In this document: in pieces, positions 50,066 through 59,382 of the stretch | Position numbering within the stretch: position 1 is the stretch's first letter | Layout of the letters: each line of letters starts with the position of its first letter | Assembly (NCBI RefSeq): GCF_010731735.1 | Contig: NZ_AP022588.1 | Span: 3,472,001 to 3,536,000, forward strand | Source: Mycolicibacterium sediminis | GTDB lineage: Bacteria > Actinomycetota > Actinomycetes > Mycobacteriales > Mycobacteriaceae | Length of the DNA: 64,000 bases | Direction of reading: 5' to 3' | Translations under genes and position numbers: made by a program | The notes under the pieces: model-generated | What the model was told of the DNA's origin: nothing | What the model saw: the letters and a program-made list of their open reading frames with translations, nothing else | The model's database searches: none

Positions 50066-51780
50066 CCGTCGCGTCGCACGGCGACTCCGCGGACGGCGTG
50101 GTGCAGGACCTCGGATGGGGCAGGCTCGTCTTCGGGCAGACCTTCTCCGACCCCGACCAGTTCGGCAACGCCCTGCGCGCGGAGGCCAGTGGGCGGCGCG
50201 ACATCGGGATGTACCTCGACGCCCCGCACGTCTTCGTCGCGCTGCACCCGCACGAGTTCTTCATCGACCCGAGCTTCACCTACCGGCTGGACTTCGGTCG
50301 GACCGGTGAGTTCCGACCCCCGGACGTCCCGGGACTGTCGGTGCGGACGGTCCAGAGCAAGGAGGACTGCGCGGCGATCAACCACATCTACGTCCAGTGC
50401 CGGATGGTTCCTGCCGACGTCGACCTGATGTGGAACAACGCCCACTCCGAGCCGCACATGATCTACCTCGTCGCCACCGACGACGAGACCGGTGCCGTCG
50501 TGGGCACGGTCACCGGGATCGACCACGCCGACCTGTTCGCCGACGAGGAGAACGGGTCGAGCCTGTGGTGCCTGGCCGTCGATCCGACGATCTCCCGGCC
50601 CGGTGTCGGCGGTCTGCTGGTCCGGTCACTCGTCGACGAGTTCGCGACGCGCGGCCGCTCCCAGATGGACCTGTCGGTGCTGCACGACAACTCCGGCGCG
50701 ATCGCGCTCTACGAGCGGATGGGGTTCGAGCGGGTGCCCGCACTGGGCATCAAGCGCAAGAACGCCATCAACGAGAAGCTGTTCGCGCCGGTGCAGGAGG
50801 GGGAGGGGCTCGCCGAACTGAACCCCTACGCCCGCATCATCGCCGACGAGGCCATCATGCGCGGAATCGCCGTCGAGGTGCTCGACGGGAAGGGCGGCTA
50901 CCTGCGCCTGACCCACGGTGGCACCAGCATCGTGACCCGAGAGTCGCTGTCGGAGTTGACCAATGCCGTCGCCATGAGCCGCTGCGACGACAAGCGGGTG
51001 GCCCGCAAGGTGGTGTCCGACGCGGGCATCCGGGTGCCGCTCGGGCGCACCGCGACGTTCGACGACGCAGACTACGAGTTCATGGCCGAGGTCGGCTCGG
51101 TGGTGGTCAAGCCGGCCCGAGGGGAGCAGGGCGCAGGCATCACCGTCGGCGTGAGCACGCCCGAGGACCTGGACCGCGCCCTGGCCTGGGCGGGCAAGCA
51201 CTGCGCCGACGTGATCATCGAAGAGCGTTGCGAGGGTGAAGATCTGCGGCTCGTCGTCATCAACGGCAAGGTCATCGCCGCGGCCATCCGGCGGCCACCC
51301 GAGGTGGTCGGCAGCGGCAAGCACACCATCCGCCAGCTCGTCGAGGCACAGAGCCGGCGGCGGTCGGCCGCGACCCACGGCGAGTCGGTCATCCCCGTCG
51401 ACGCGCTCACCGAGGACACCGTCCGAGACGGGGGATGGGAACTCGACGACGTACTGCCGTCCAACGAGCGCCTGGTCGTGCGGCACACCGCCAACCTGCA
51501 CACCGGCGGCACCATCGTCGACGTCACCGACGACATCAACCCGCTGCTCGCCAAGGTGGCCGTGGACGCCGCCGACGCCATCGGGATCCCCGTCACCGGC
51601 ATCGACCTGATGGTTCCCGCGGTGACGGGGGAGGAGTACGTCTTCATCGAGGCCAACGAGCGTCCGGGGCTCGCCAACCACGAACCTCGGCCCACCGCAC
51701 AGGCTTTCGTCGATCTGCTGTTCCCGCGCACCGCCGCCACGCCGTGGGCGTGGCAACCCGGACCGGTGGAGCAGGACTGA
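50062..51780 (+). CDS. ngg: N-acetylglutaminylglutamine synthetase (GNAT + ATP-grasp fusion)
   Basis: 572 residues. The N-terminal GNAT acetyltransferase domain (about 90-225) includes SLWCLAVDPTISRPGVGGLLV (acetyl-CoA loop) and GAIALYERMGFERV. The ATP-grasp ligase domain (about 290-555) has GSVVVKPARGEQGAGITVGV, CEGEDLRLVVINGKVIAA and GIDLMVPAVTGEEYVFIEANERPGL. This would acetylate one glutamine and ligate it to another. It overlaps asnO by ATGA. GNAT-then-ATP-grasp is the known order for this enzyme in Sinorhizobium and Pseudomonas. Confidence 0.92.
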   Translation: MTVASHGDSADGVVQDLGWGRLVFGQTFSDPDQFGNALRAEASGRRDIGMYLDAPHVFVALHPHEFFIDPSFTYRLDFGRTGEFRPPDVPGLSVRTVQSKEDCAAINHIYVQCRMVPADVDLMWNNAHSEPHMIYLVATDDETGAVVGTVTGIDHADLFADEENGSSLWCLAVDPTISRPGVGGLLVRSLVDEFATRGRSQMDLSVLHDNSGAIALYERMGFERVPALGIKRKNAINEKLFAPVQEGEGLAELNPYARIIADEAIMRGIAVEVLDGKGGYLRLTHGGTSIVTRESLSELTNAVAMSRCDDKRVARKVVSDAGIRVPLGRTATFDDADYEFMAEVGSVVVKPARGEQGAGITVGVSTPEDLDRALAWAGKHCADVIIEERCEGEDLRLVVINGKVIAAAIRRPPEVVGSGKHTIRQLVEAQSRRRSAATHGESVIPVDALTEDTVRDGGWELDDVLPSNERLVVRHTANLHTGGTIVDVTDDINPLLAKVAVDAADAIGIPVTGIDLMVPAVTGEEYVFIEANERPGLANHEPRPTAQAFVDLLFPRTAATPWAWQPGPVEQD

Positions 51781-51827
51781 CCGGGCACGGGTAACGTCAC
51801 CGACTCTGAGAAGAAGAGGGAGGCACC

Positions 51828-53063
51828 GTGCCCGATATCGCCGCCATGCCCGCGGACGACCGCGCGTGGATGGTCGACACACTGCTCGCGCTGCTGCAGA
51901 CGCCCAGCCCGTCGGGACGGACCGACGCGGTGATGCAGCTGATCGGCGACATCCTCGACGAGATGGGCGTGCCGTTCACGCTCACCCGCCGCGGCGCGCT
52001 GAACGCGGAACTGCCCGGTGAGTCGGAGACCATCGACAGGGCGATCGTGGTGCACGCCGACACCATCGGCTGCATGGTGCGCGAGCTGAAGGACAACGGC
52101 CGCCTCGAGCTGATCCCCGTGGGCACGTTCTCCGCCCGCTTCGCCGCCGGCGCACGGGTGCGCATCTTCTCCGACGACCCCGAGTCGTTCATCACCGGAA
52201 CGATCATGCCGCTCAAGGCTAGTGGGCACGCCTTCGGCGACGAGATCGACACGCAGCCGACCGACTGGGAGCACGTGGAGGTGCGGGTCGACCGCAAGGT
52301 GTCCTCGCGCGCCGACCTGGAGCAGCTGGGTCTGAACGTCGGCGACTTCGTCGCGTTCATCACCAGCCCCGAACTCACCGAGGACGGCTTCGTCGTCTCG
52401 CGCCACCTCGACGGCAAGGCGGGCGTGGCCGTCGCGCTGGCGCTCGCCAAGTCCGTCACCGAGAAGAAGGTGGTGCTGCCCCACCGCACCACGATCATGG
52501 TGACCATCACCGAGGAGGTCGGTCACGGCGCCAGCCACGGCCTGCCGCCCGACGTCGCCGAGCTGATCTCGGTCGACAACGCGGTGTGCGCGCCCGGGCA
52601 GCACTCCATCGAGGACGGCGTGACCATCCCGATGGCCGACCTGCACGGTCCGTTCGACTACCACCTCACCCGCAAGCTGTGCCGGATCGCCGACGAGCAC
52701 GAGATCCCGTACGCGCGCGACGTCTTCCGCTACTACCGGTCCGATGCCGCCGCCGCCATCGAGGCGGGCGCCGGAACCCGCGCCGCGCTGGTCGGGTTCG
52801 GGCTCGACGGCAGCCACGGCTGGGAGCGGACGCACCTGGACTCGCTGGAGGCCACCTACAACCTGCTGCATTGCTGGATGCAGACGCCGCTGACGTTCGC
52901 CAAGTGGGACGCGCAGCCCACGGGCAAGCTGCGCGACTTCCCGTCGTCGCGGCAGCCGGCGCCCAGCGAGCAGTGGGTGCCGCTGTCCCGCGGCGACCAC
53001 ACCGAACCCGGCAACGCGTCGCTCGGCGAGCACTGGCCGCCGGCGGAGGGCCCGCAGGCCTAG
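51828..53063 (+). CDS. M42-family peptidase of the NAGGN cluster
   Basis: 411 residues of cocatalytic metallopeptidase fold: IVVHADTIGCMVREL (first His/Asp), VVSRHLDGKAGVAVAL, MVTITEEVGHGASHGLP (catalytic Glu pair) and FGLDGSHGWERTHLDSLEATYNLL. It belongs to the osmoprotectant-associated M42 subgroup. It may hydrolyse NAGGN or a precursor when stress ends, but its role is not established. GTG 51828 has GGGAGG 5 nt upstream. Forty-seven bases separate it from ngg, so it is likely in the same transcript. Confidence 0.88.
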   Translation: MPDIAAMPADDRAWMVDTLLALLQTPSPSGRTDAVMQLIGDILDEMGVPFTLTRRGALNAELPGESETIDRAIVVHADTIGCMVRELKDNGRLELIPVGTFSARFAAGARVRIFSDDPESFITGTIMPLKASGHAFGDEIDTQPTDWEHVEVRVDRKVSSRADLEQLGLNVGDFVAFITSPELTEDGFVVSRHLDGKAGVAVALALAKSVTEKKVVLPHRTTIMVTITEEVGHGASHGLPPDVAELISVDNAVCAPGQHSIEDGVTIPMADLHGPFDYHLTRKLCRIADEHEIPYARDVFRYYRSDAAAAIEAGAGTRAALVGFGLDGSHGWERTHLDSLEATYNLLHCWMQTPLTFAKWDAQPTGKLRDFPSSRQPAPSEQWVPLSRGDHTEPGNASLGEHWPPAEGPQA

Positions 53064-53097
53064 CCGGGCGGGGGCGCCCGGCGGTACAACTGGTGGC

Positions 53098-53514
53098 GTG
53101 CTGAGCCTCGAAGAGATCTCCGACCGCCTCGAAATCCAGCAGTTGCTGGTCGACTACTCCACGGCGATCGACACGCGCCGGTTCGACGACCTCGACCGGG
53201 TGTTCACCCCGGACGCCTACATCGACTACCGCGCGATGGGTGGGATCGACGGGTCCTTCCCCGAGGTCAAGACGTGGCTCGCCGAGGTACTGCCGAACTT
53301 CCCGGCGTACTCGCACCTGATCGGCAACTTCGACGTCAAGGTCACCGGTGACACCGCCACGTCGCGGATCCTGTGCTTCAACCCGATGGTGCTTGGCGCT
53401 GACGGGCAGATCCTGTTCTGCGGGCTCTGGTACGACGACGAGTTCACCCGCACCGCCGACGGCTGGCGGATGACCCGTCGCGTCGAGACCAAGTGCTTCG
53501 ACAAGGTCGTCTGA
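53098..53514 (+). CDS. SnoaL-like (NTF2 fold) protein
   Basis: 138 residues, LSLEEISDRLEIQQLLVDYSTAIDTRRFDDLDRVFTPDAYIDY, the start of the SnoaL_4/ketosteroid-isomerase-like fold, with the DYSTAID and FTPDA pattern and a VTGDTATSRILCFNPMVLG strand. It corresponds to Rv2910c, function unknown. A 15-base tandem duplication covers its stop. Confidence 0.85.
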   Translation: MLSLEEISDRLEIQQLLVDYSTAIDTRRFDDLDRVFTPDAYIDYRAMGGIDGSFPEVKTWLAEVLPNFPAYSHLIGNFDVKVTGDTATSRILCFNPMVLGADGQILFCGLWYDDEFTRTADGWRMTRRVETKCFDKVV

Positions 53515-53531
53515 GGCAAGGTCGTCTGAGG
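53502..53531 (+). repeat. Perfect 15-base tandem duplication over a stop codon
   Basis: CAAGGTCGTCTGAGG occurs twice in a row; the first copy contains the TGA of the SnoaL-like gene and the second repeats it just outside. Confidence 0.95.
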
Positions 53532-53542
53532 GCCCGTCGCGC

Positions 53543-53575
53543 GATTTCCGTCCGGCCTGCACGTTCTGGCACAAT
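53543..53575 (+). promoter_or_regulatory. Promoter module of rpsP (paired with rplS)
   Basis: GATTTC-N16-TCTGGCACAAT, with CACAAT as the likely -10, followed by a leader of about 165 nt to rpsP. The same module with identical spacing precedes rplS. Confidence 0.6.
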
Positions 53576-53744
53576 GGGCGGCTGTCTGCCCCGCGACACC
53601 GTTCGATGCGCGATCCGCAAGCTCCTCGCTGGATCTCTGTCGATGCGCCGCGCGGCGGTCACACGCGCAGTGCAAAACCGGACCGGGCAACCTGCTCGAG
53701 TCGCTGAATTGCAAGCGCGGCAATCACAGGAGAAGTAGTTCGAC

Positions 53745-54251
53745 ATGGCTGTCAAGATCAAGCTCGCCCGCTTCGGCAAGATCCGCAACCCCCAGTACCG
53801 CATCTCGGTCGCCGACGCGCGCAACCGTCGCGACGGTCGCGCCATCGAGGTCATCGGCAAGTACCAGCCGAAGGAGGAGCCGAGCCTCATCGAGATCGAC
53901 TCCGAGCGCGCCCAGTACTGGTTGAGCGTCGGCGCACAGCCCACCGAGCCCGTCCTCGCGCTGCTGAAGATCACCGGTGACTGGCAGAAGTTCAAGGGCC
54001 TGCCCGGTGCCGAGGGCACGCTGCGGGTCAAGGAGCCCAAGCCGTCGAAGCTGGACCTCTTCAACGCGGCCCTCGCCGCCGCCGACGACGCGCCGACCGG
54101 TGACGCCACCACGCCGAAGAAGAAGAAGGCACCGGCCAAGAAGGCCGACGCCGAGGCCGATGCACCCGTGACGGCAGGCGAGACGCCCGAGGCCGCCGCC
54201 GACGCCGCCGAGATCGCGCCTGCCGAGACCGACGCGCCCGCCGCCGAATGA
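53745..54251 (+). CDS. rpsP: 30S ribosomal protein S16
   Basis: 168 residues: [46 protein letters not shown] is S16. The core ends near residue 115. A tail of about 50 residues rich in Ala, Lys, Glu and Asp ([18 protein letters not shown]) follows, a common actinobacterial extension of unknown role. ACAGGAGAAGTAG upstream of the ATG is a good Shine-Dalgarno region. It heads the rpsP-khpA-rimM-trmD operon. Confidence 0.97.
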   Translation: MAVKIKLARFGKIRNPQYRISVADARNRRDGRAIEVIGKYQPKEEPSLIEIDSERAQYWLSVGAQPTEPVLALLKITGDWQKFKGLPGAEGTLRVKEPKPSKLDLFNAALAAADDAPTGDATTPKKKKAPAKKADAEADAPVTAGETPEAAADAAEIAPAETDAPAAE

Positions 54252-54490
54252 GCACGGTCGTCGTCGACGCCGTCGAGCACCTGGTGCGCGGAATCGTCGA
54301 CAACCCGGATGACGTCCGCGTCGACCTCGTGACCAACCGCCGTGGCCGGACCGTCGAGGTGCACGTGCATCCCGACGACCTGGGCAAGGTCATCGGTCGC
54401 GGTGGCCGTACCGCCACGGCGCTGCGCACGCTGGTCGCCGGCATCGGCGGCCGCGGCATCCGCGTCGACGTGGTCGACACCGACCAGTAG
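54248..54490 (+). CDS. khpA: KH-domain RNA-binding protein KhpA
   Basis: 80 residues. [24 protein letters not shown] then [30 protein letters not shown], with the KH GxxG-type loop GRGG. In other bacteria KhpA pairs with KhpB (Jag/EloR) to control cell-wall synthesis and small RNAs. It overlaps rpsP by 4 bases (ATGA). Confidence 0.92.
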   Translation: MSTVVVDAVEHLVRGIVDNPDDVRVDLVTNRRGRTVEVHVHPDDLGKVIGRGGRTATALRTLVAGIGGRGIRVDVVDTDQ

Positions 54491-54512
54491 GTCCGGCAGC
54501 AGGAGAACGGTA

Positions 54513-55040
54513 GTGGACCTCGTCGTCGGACGGGTCGCGAAGGCACACGGCGTCACCGGTGAGGTCGTCGTCGACGTGCGCACCGACGATCCCGACTCGC
54601 GCTTCCGCCCCGGAAAGATCCTGCGCGGCAGGGTCGGTCGCGGTGGACCGGAGCGCGAGTTCGAGATCGAGTCGGTCCGCGACCATGCGGGCCGGCTGCT
54701 GGTGCGCTTCGACGGCGTGGCCGACCGCAACGCCGCCGACGCCCTGCGCGGCACGCTGTTCCTCGTCGACTCGGGCACCCTGCCGCCCATCGACGATCCC
54801 GACGAGTTCTACGACCACCAGCTCGAGGGTCTGCGGGTCGAGACCGTCGGCGGCGACGCCGTCGGGACGGTCGCCGAGGTGCTGCACACGGCCGCGGGGG
54901 AGCTGCTGTCGGTGACCACCGAGGCCGGCGCGGAGATCCTGGTGCCGTTCGTCGGCGCCATCGTGACGTCGGTGTCGCTGTTCGATCAGACGGTCGTCAT
55001 CGATCCGCCCGACGGTCTGCTGAACATCGACGAGCTGTAG
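54513..55040 (+). CDS. rimM: Ribosome maturation factor RimM
   Basis: 175 residues assisting 30S head maturation. [31 protein letters not shown] is the RimM N domain. [25 protein letters not shown] and [14 protein letters not shown] are the PRC-barrel end. GTG 54513 has AGGAG at 54501-54505. Confidence 0.95.
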   Translation: MDLVVGRVAKAHGVTGEVVVDVRTDDPDSRFRPGKILRGRVGRGGPEREFEIESVRDHAGRLLVRFDGVADRNAADALRGTLFLVDSGTLPPIDDPDEFYDHQLEGLRVETVGGDAVGTVAEVLHTAAGELLSVTTEAGAEILVPFVGAIVTSVSLFDQTVVIDPPDGLLNIDEL

Positions 55041-55046
55041 GACGAC

Positions 55047-55724
55047 GTGCGGATCGACGTCGTCACCATCTTCCCGGACTACCTCGCACCGCTGCGACAG
55101 GCACTACCGGGCCGGGCGATCGAGTCTGGCCTGATCGAACTCGGCGTGCACGACCTGCGCCGCTGGACGCACGACGTGCACCGGTCGGTCGACGACTCGC
55201 CGTACGGTGGCGGCCCCGGCATGGTCATGAAGGCGCCGGTGTGGGGTGACGCCCTCGACGAGATCTGCACGGCGGACACGCTTCTCGTCGTCCCGACGCC
55301 CGCGGGTCGACCGTTCCGGCAGGCCGACGCCCAGCGGTGGGCCACCGAGGAGCACCTGGTCTTCGCGTGCGGCCGCTACGAGGGCATCGACCAGCGGGTC
55401 GCGGACGACGCCGCGCGTCGGATGCGGGTCGAGGAGGTGTCTATCGGCGACTACGTGCTCAACGGCGGCGAGGTCGCGGCGCTCGTCATGATCGAGGCCA
55501 CCGTCCGCCTGCTGCCCGACGTCATCGGCAATCCCGCGTCGCACCAGGAGGACTCCCATTCCGAGGGGCTGCTCGAGGGCCCGAGCTACACCCGGCCGGT
55601 GAGCTGGCGCGACCTCGACGTGCCTGCCGTGCTGCTGTCCGGCGATCACGCCAAGGTGGCTGCCTGGCGGCACGAGCAGTCGCTGGAACGCACCCGTCGA
55701 CGCAGGCCCGACCTCCTCGACTAG
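55047..55724 (+). CDS. trmD: tRNA (guanine-37-N1) methyltransferase
   Basis: 225 residues. [25 protein letters not shown] starts the SPOUT knot enzyme. [48 protein letters not shown] and [23 protein letters not shown] form the SAM-binding trefoil knot. Starts 6 bases after rimM. Its stop shares a CTAG with the convergent lppW. Confidence 0.97.
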   Translation: MRIDVVTIFPDYLAPLRQALPGRAIESGLIELGVHDLRRWTHDVHRSVDDSPYGGGPGMVMKAPVWGDALDEICTADTLLVVPTPAGRPFRQADAQRWATEEHLVFACGRYEGIDQRVADDAARRMRVEEVSIGDYVLNGGEVAALVMIEATVRLLPDVIGNPASHQEDSHSEGLLEGPSYTRPVSWRDLDVPAVLLSGDHAKVAAWRHEQSLERTRRRRPDLLD

Positions 55725-56671
55725 ACGTGCCCCTGGGGGAACATCGTCTGCACCGCCCGGGTGATGGTGGCGCGCGCCTCGTCGGCGTCCGCGGGTTCCA
55801 TCGAGCTGATCGCCATGACGTAGCGCCGGTCCGGACCGATGACGCCGGTGGACAGGTGCATCCAGTCGGAGCCCACGCAGCACATCCAGCCCTGCTTCAC
55901 CGCCACGCGGTCACCGGGTAGCCCCTCGGGGATCCCGAAGCGCTGCGGGTAAACCCCGCCGGGCACCATGCCGTCCGGTGCCGTCGGGGTCGAGTTCGCC
56001 AGGTTGGACAGGATGATGCTGGCCTGTTCCGGCGGCAGTCCTCCCGTACCGGCCAGCATCATGTCGTAGTACCGCACCAGATCCGTGACGGTGCTGATGG
56101 TGTTGAACCACCGCCCGTTGTTCGGCGGACGGGTGGCGCCCAGGCCGTAGCGGGCGACCACCCGGTTGATGATCGCGCTGCCACCGCTGCGGTTCCAGAA
56201 GACCTCGGCGGCACTGTCGTCGGAGGACCGCAGCATCACGTCGAGCATCTGCCGGTCGGCGGGGGACAGTCGGGTCTGGCCCTTGGCCACCTGCAGCAGC
56301 AGGTCGTCGGCGATGAACAGCTTCACCACCGACGCGATCGCGATGGTCGACCCGTCCTCGTTGGTGACCAGCTGACCGGTGTTGCGGTCGAGGATCGCGA
56401 CGCTGACGTCCGCGCCCTCCGCGGAGGCATCGGCGACGGCCTGCTGCTCGCGCTGCTCGAGGCCGGCGAAGGTGGGTGCGGGCTGATCCGGCGGCGCCTC
56501 CGGAAGGGGTGCCCTGTCGCCCAGCGGGGCGACGACGGTCAGCTGCGGCGGTGCACCCGGCGCCGGCGGCGCATCGCCGTAGGTCCGTGCCCCGCAGCCG
56601 GACACCAGGGTCAGCACGGCCGCCACGGCCGCTGCCGTGACCAGTGGTGACGTCGACTGCCGCGCAGACAA
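55721..56671 (-). CDS. lppW: Lipoprotein LppW, class A beta-lactamase-like
   Basis: 316 residues from TTG 56671, which gives [31 protein letters not shown] with lipobox VSGC. AGGAGGG lies 3-4 nt upstream. The start is chosen on the signal peptide and the length of LppW. The beta-lactamase-like domain has SxxK in [14 protein letters not shown], a [13 protein letters not shown] SxD box and [15 protein letters not shown] as the KxG equivalent. The lactam-hydrolysing Glu is not evident, so it may be a peptidase or binding protein. It lies antisense between trmD and rplS. TAGTCT (minus, 56756-56751) is a candidate -10. Confidence 0.85.
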   Translation of the reverse strand: MSARQSTSPLVTAAAVAAVLTLVSGCGARTYGDAPPAPGAPPQLTVVAPLGDRAPLPEAPPDQPAPTFAGLEQREQQAVADASAEGADVSVAILDRNTGQLVTNEDGSTIAIASVVKLFIADDLLLQVAKGQTRLSPADRQMLDVMLRSSDDSAAEVFWNRSGGSAIINRVVARYGLGATRPPNNGRWFNTISTVTDLVRYYDMMLAGTGGLPPEQASIILSNLANSTPTAPDGMVPGGVYPQRFGIPEGLPGDRVAVKQGWMCCVGSDWMHLSTGVIGPDRRYVMAISSMEPADADEARATITRAVQTMFPQGHV

Positions 56672-56826
56672 AGACCCTCCTCGAGCGATCGGATCAGGGG
56701 TGTTCGTCGTCGATGGACGGCTACCGGCACGCCCATGTCCGTACTTACTCAGACTAACCTCCGTGCGGAGGGCCCGCGTCGCGAGCGGACCCCGGCCCGT
56801 GCCGGTCACCTCGCCGTCGCCGACGC

Positions 56827-56859
56827 GATTTCGCCCGTCGGGGGGCGGTCTGGCACAAT
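56827..56859 (+). promoter_or_regulatory. Promoter module of rplS (paired with rpsP)
   Basis: GATTTC-N16-TCTGGCACAAT, the same module and spacing as before rpsP. It gives a leader of about 150 nt. The 344-base gap between lppW and rplS holds this promoter, the lppW promoter and the leader; I see no gene in it. Confidence 0.6.
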
Positions 56860-57015
56860 TGAGCAGTTGTCCGCGCAGGCCGGGTGGCTCGTGTTCGATT
56901 CGGGCTGGGCCTGCCGCGGGATACACCTCAAACGTACGCACAAGGATTGGCTCGGTGCTGCGTCGCGCTACGCGACCGCCGCATCAACGCCCACACGCTA
57001 AGGAAGAGTCTGTAG

Positions 57016-57357
57016 ATGAACACGCTGGACTTCGTCGACCAGACGTCGCTACGCGACGACATTCCGACTTTCGGCCCCGGTGACACCGTCAACGTGCACG
57101 TGAAGGTCATCGAGGGCTCCAAGGAGCGCATCCAGGTCTTCAAGGGCGTCGTGCTGCGCCGCCAGGGCGGCGGAGTGCGCGAGACGTTCACCGTCCGCAA
57201 GGAGAGCTACGGCGTCGGCGTCGAGCGCACCTTCCCGGTGCACTCGCCCAACATCGACCACCTCGACGTCGTCACCCGCGGTGACGTGCGTCGCGCCAAG
57301 CTCTACTACCTCCGTGAGCTGCGCGGCAAGAAGGCCAAGATCAAGGAAAAGCGCTGA
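57016..57357 (+). CDS. rplS: 50S ribosomal protein L19
   Basis: 113 residues: [62 protein letters not shown], then [22 protein letters not shown]. This is full length and canonical. In many bacteria rplS follows trmD directly; here lppW intervenes on the other strand and rplS has its own promoter. Confidence 0.98.
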   Translation: MNTLDFVDQTSLRDDIPTFGPGDTVNVHVKVIEGSKERIQVFKGVVLRRQGGGVRETFTVRKESYGVGVERTFPVHSPNIDHLDVVTRGDVRRAKLYYLRELRGKKAKIKEKR

Positions 57358-57378
57358 CCCCGACGGGTGCTCTGGCAC

Positions 57379-57399
57379 GGCGCGCGTCATCCGCGCGCC
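57379..57399 (+). terminator. GC-rich hairpin after rplS
   Basis: Perfect 8-base stem GGCGCGCG/CGCGCGCC with loop TCATC, 21 bases after the rplS stop, without a U tract. It is a candidate terminator or attenuator ahead of the lepB promoter. Confidence 0.5.
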
Positions 57400-57433
57400 T
57401 GCACGGGTTCCTCGTCGTGATCACCTCCGTGAT

Positions 57434-57439
57434 TACTCT
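57434..57439 (+). promoter_or_regulatory. -10 element for leaderless lepB
   Basis: TACTCT ends 6 nt before GTG 57446. Confidence 0.5.
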
Positions 57440-57445
57440 GTTGGC

Positions 57446-58249
57446 GTGACCGGACCCGCCGACGCTCCCGACGCGCCAGAGACCGACGACGCGACCGAGC
57501 CGGATCCTCCGAAGAAGAAGCGCGGCGCCCTCCGGGAAGCGGCGATCCTCCTGACGATCGCCATCGTCCTGTACTACGTGATGCTCACGTTCATCGCGCG
57601 GCCGTACCTGATTCCCTCGGAGTCGATGGAACCGACGCTGCACGGATGCCCGGGCTGTGTCGGCGACCGCATCATGGTCGACAAGGTCTCCTACCACTTC
57701 GGCGCTCCGGAACCCGGCGACGTCGTCGTCTTCAAGGGTCCGCCGGCCTGGAACATCGGCTACAAGTCGATCCGGTCGGACAATCCCGCGGTCAAGGTGC
57801 TGCAGGACGCGCTGTCCTTCATCGGCTTCGTCCCGCCGGACGAGAACGACCTCGTCAAGCGCGTCATCGCGACCGGCGGCCAGACCGTCGAGTGCCGCGC
57901 GGACACCGGCCTGACGGTGAACGGCAAGAAGCTCGACGAGCCGTACCTCGACCCGACGACGATGATGGCCGACCCCGCGGTCTACCCCTGCCTCGGCAAC
58001 GAGTTCGGGCCCGTGACGGTGCCCGATGGCAGGCTCTGGGTCATGGGCGACAACCGCACGCACTCGGCCGACTCCCGTGCGCACTGCACCAACCTTCCCG
58101 CCGACGCGCAGCGCGGGCTGCTGTGCACCGGCGATCCGATGTCGGGCACGGTTCCCGTCGACAACGTCATCGGAAAGGCGCGGTTCATCGCGTGGCCGCC
58201 GGGACGGTGGGGCGGCGTCTCCAGCGTGAATCCGCAGATCTCGCACTGA
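57446..58249 (+). CDS. lepB: Signal peptidase I
   Basis: 267 residues. A cytoplasmic acidic/basic start leads to one membrane helix ([20 protein letters not shown]). The catalytic domain has the nucleophile Ser in [12 protein letters not shown] and the general-base Lys in [32 protein letters not shown] is the SPase box E. Four extra cysteines (HGCPGC, YPCLG, AHCTN, LLCTG) are typical of mycobacterial LepB. GTG 57446 has TACTCT upstream. Confidence 0.96.
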   Translation: MTGPADAPDAPETDDATEPDPPKKKRGALREAAILLTIAIVLYYVMLTFIARPYLIPSESMEPTLHGCPGCVGDRIMVDKVSYHFGAPEPGDVVVFKGPPAWNIGYKSIRSDNPAVKVLQDALSFIGFVPPDENDLVKRVIATGGQTVECRADTGLTVNGKKLDEPYLDPTTMMADPAVYPCLGNEFGPVTVPDGRLWVMGDNRTHSADSRAHCTNLPADAQRGLLCTGDPMSGTVPVDNVIGKARFIAWPPGRWGGVSSVNPQISH

Positions 58250-58256
58250 CGTTCCC

Positions 58257-59033
58257 GTGGCTCTGACCTGGCCCCCGCGGACGGTGATCCGGAAGTCATC
58301 GGGTCTGCGCACGCTCGAATCCGCCCTGTATCGCGGCAATCTCGGCCCCGTCGCCGGTGTCGACGAAGTGGGCCGCGGCGCCTGCGCCGGACCCCTGGTG
58401 GTCGCGGCGTGCGTGCTCGGACCCAACCGGCTGGAGAGCCTCGCCGCCCTCGACGACTCGAAGAAGCTCACCGAGCGCGAGCGGGAGCGGCTCTTCCCGC
58501 TGATCCGCCGCTACGCGCTGGCCTACCACGTGGTGTTCATCCCCTCGACCGAGGTGGACCGGCGCGGCGTGCACGTCGCCAACATCGAGGGCATGCGCCG
58601 AGCGGTGGCGGGTCTGCCGGTGCGACCCGGGTACGTGCTGAGCGACGGCTTCCGGGTCCCCGGCCTGCCGATGCCGTCGCTGCCGGTGATCGGTGGTGAC
58701 GCCGCGGCCGCCTGCATCGCCGCGGCGAGCGTGCTGGCCAAGGTGAGCCGCGACCGCCTGATGGTCGAGATGGAGAAGTCCCATCCCGGCTACGGGTTCG
58801 CGCTGCACAAGGGGTACTGCACGCCGACCCACACCGCGGCGCTGGCGGAGCTGGGCCCCTGCAGTGAGCACCGGTATTCGTTCGTCAACGTGCGCCGGGC
58901 TGGTTCCGGGGGCGAGCGGAGCGACGGCGAGAATTCGGGGTTGAACGAGGTGACGCTGCTCGACGGCGACCCCGGGTGGGACGAGGCGATGCCGGTCGCC
59001 AAGGAGCCGACGCAGCACGCCGAAACGAGCTGA
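58257..59033 (+). CDS. rnhB: Ribonuclease HII
   Basis: 258 residues removing RNA from RNA-DNA hybrids. [21 protein letters not shown] holds the first catalytic Asp-Glu pair. [39 protein letters not shown] and [15 protein letters not shown] follow the family. A tail of about 40 residues after FVNVRRAG is not part of the usual domain. GTG start, 7 bases after lepB. Confidence 0.96.
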   Translation: MALTWPPRTVIRKSSGLRTLESALYRGNLGPVAGVDEVGRGACAGPLVVAACVLGPNRLESLAALDDSKKLTERERERLFPLIRRYALAYHVVFIPSTEVDRRGVHVANIEGMRRAVAGLPVRPGYVLSDGFRVPGLPMPSLPVIGGDAAAACIAAASVLAKVSRDRLMVEMEKSHPGYGFALHKGYCTPTHTAALAELGPCSEHRYSFVNVRRAGSGGERSDGENSGLNEVTLLDGDPGWDEAMPVAKEPTQHAETS

Positions 59034-59074
59034 GGGAAGATGGAAGCCCTACCGACCGAAGGACCACTGAACAG

Positions 59075-59380
59075 ATGAGTGCCGAAGATCTCGAGAAGTA
59101 CGAAACCGAGATGGAACTCTCGCTGTACCGCGAATACAAGGACATCGTGGGGCAGTTCAGCTACGTCGTCGAGACCGAGCGGCGGTTCTATCTCGCCAAC
59201 AGCGTGGAGATGGTGCCCCGCAACGCCGACGGCGAGGTGTACTTCGAACTGCGGCTCGCCGACGCCTGGGTCTGGGACATGTACCGGCCCGCCCGGTTCG
59301 TCAAGCAGGTCCGGGTCATCACGTTCAAGGACGTGAACATCGAAGAGGTCGAGAAGCCAGAACTGCGCCTCCCCGAGTAG
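59075..59380 (+). CDS. DUF2469 family protein
   Basis: 101 residues, MSAEDLEKYETEMELSLYREYKDIVGQFSYVVETERRFYLANSVEM and ADAWVWDMYRPARFVKQVRVITFKDVNIEEVEKPEL. It is highly conserved in actinobacteria next to rnhB (Rv2901c), function unknown. It is acidic and has no membrane segment. Confidence 0.9.
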   Translation: MSAEDLEKYETEMELSLYREYKDIVGQFSYVVETERRFYLANSVEMVPRNADGEVYFELRLADAWVWDMYRPARFVKQVRVITFKDVNIEEVEKPELRLPE

Positions 59381-59382
59381 AC

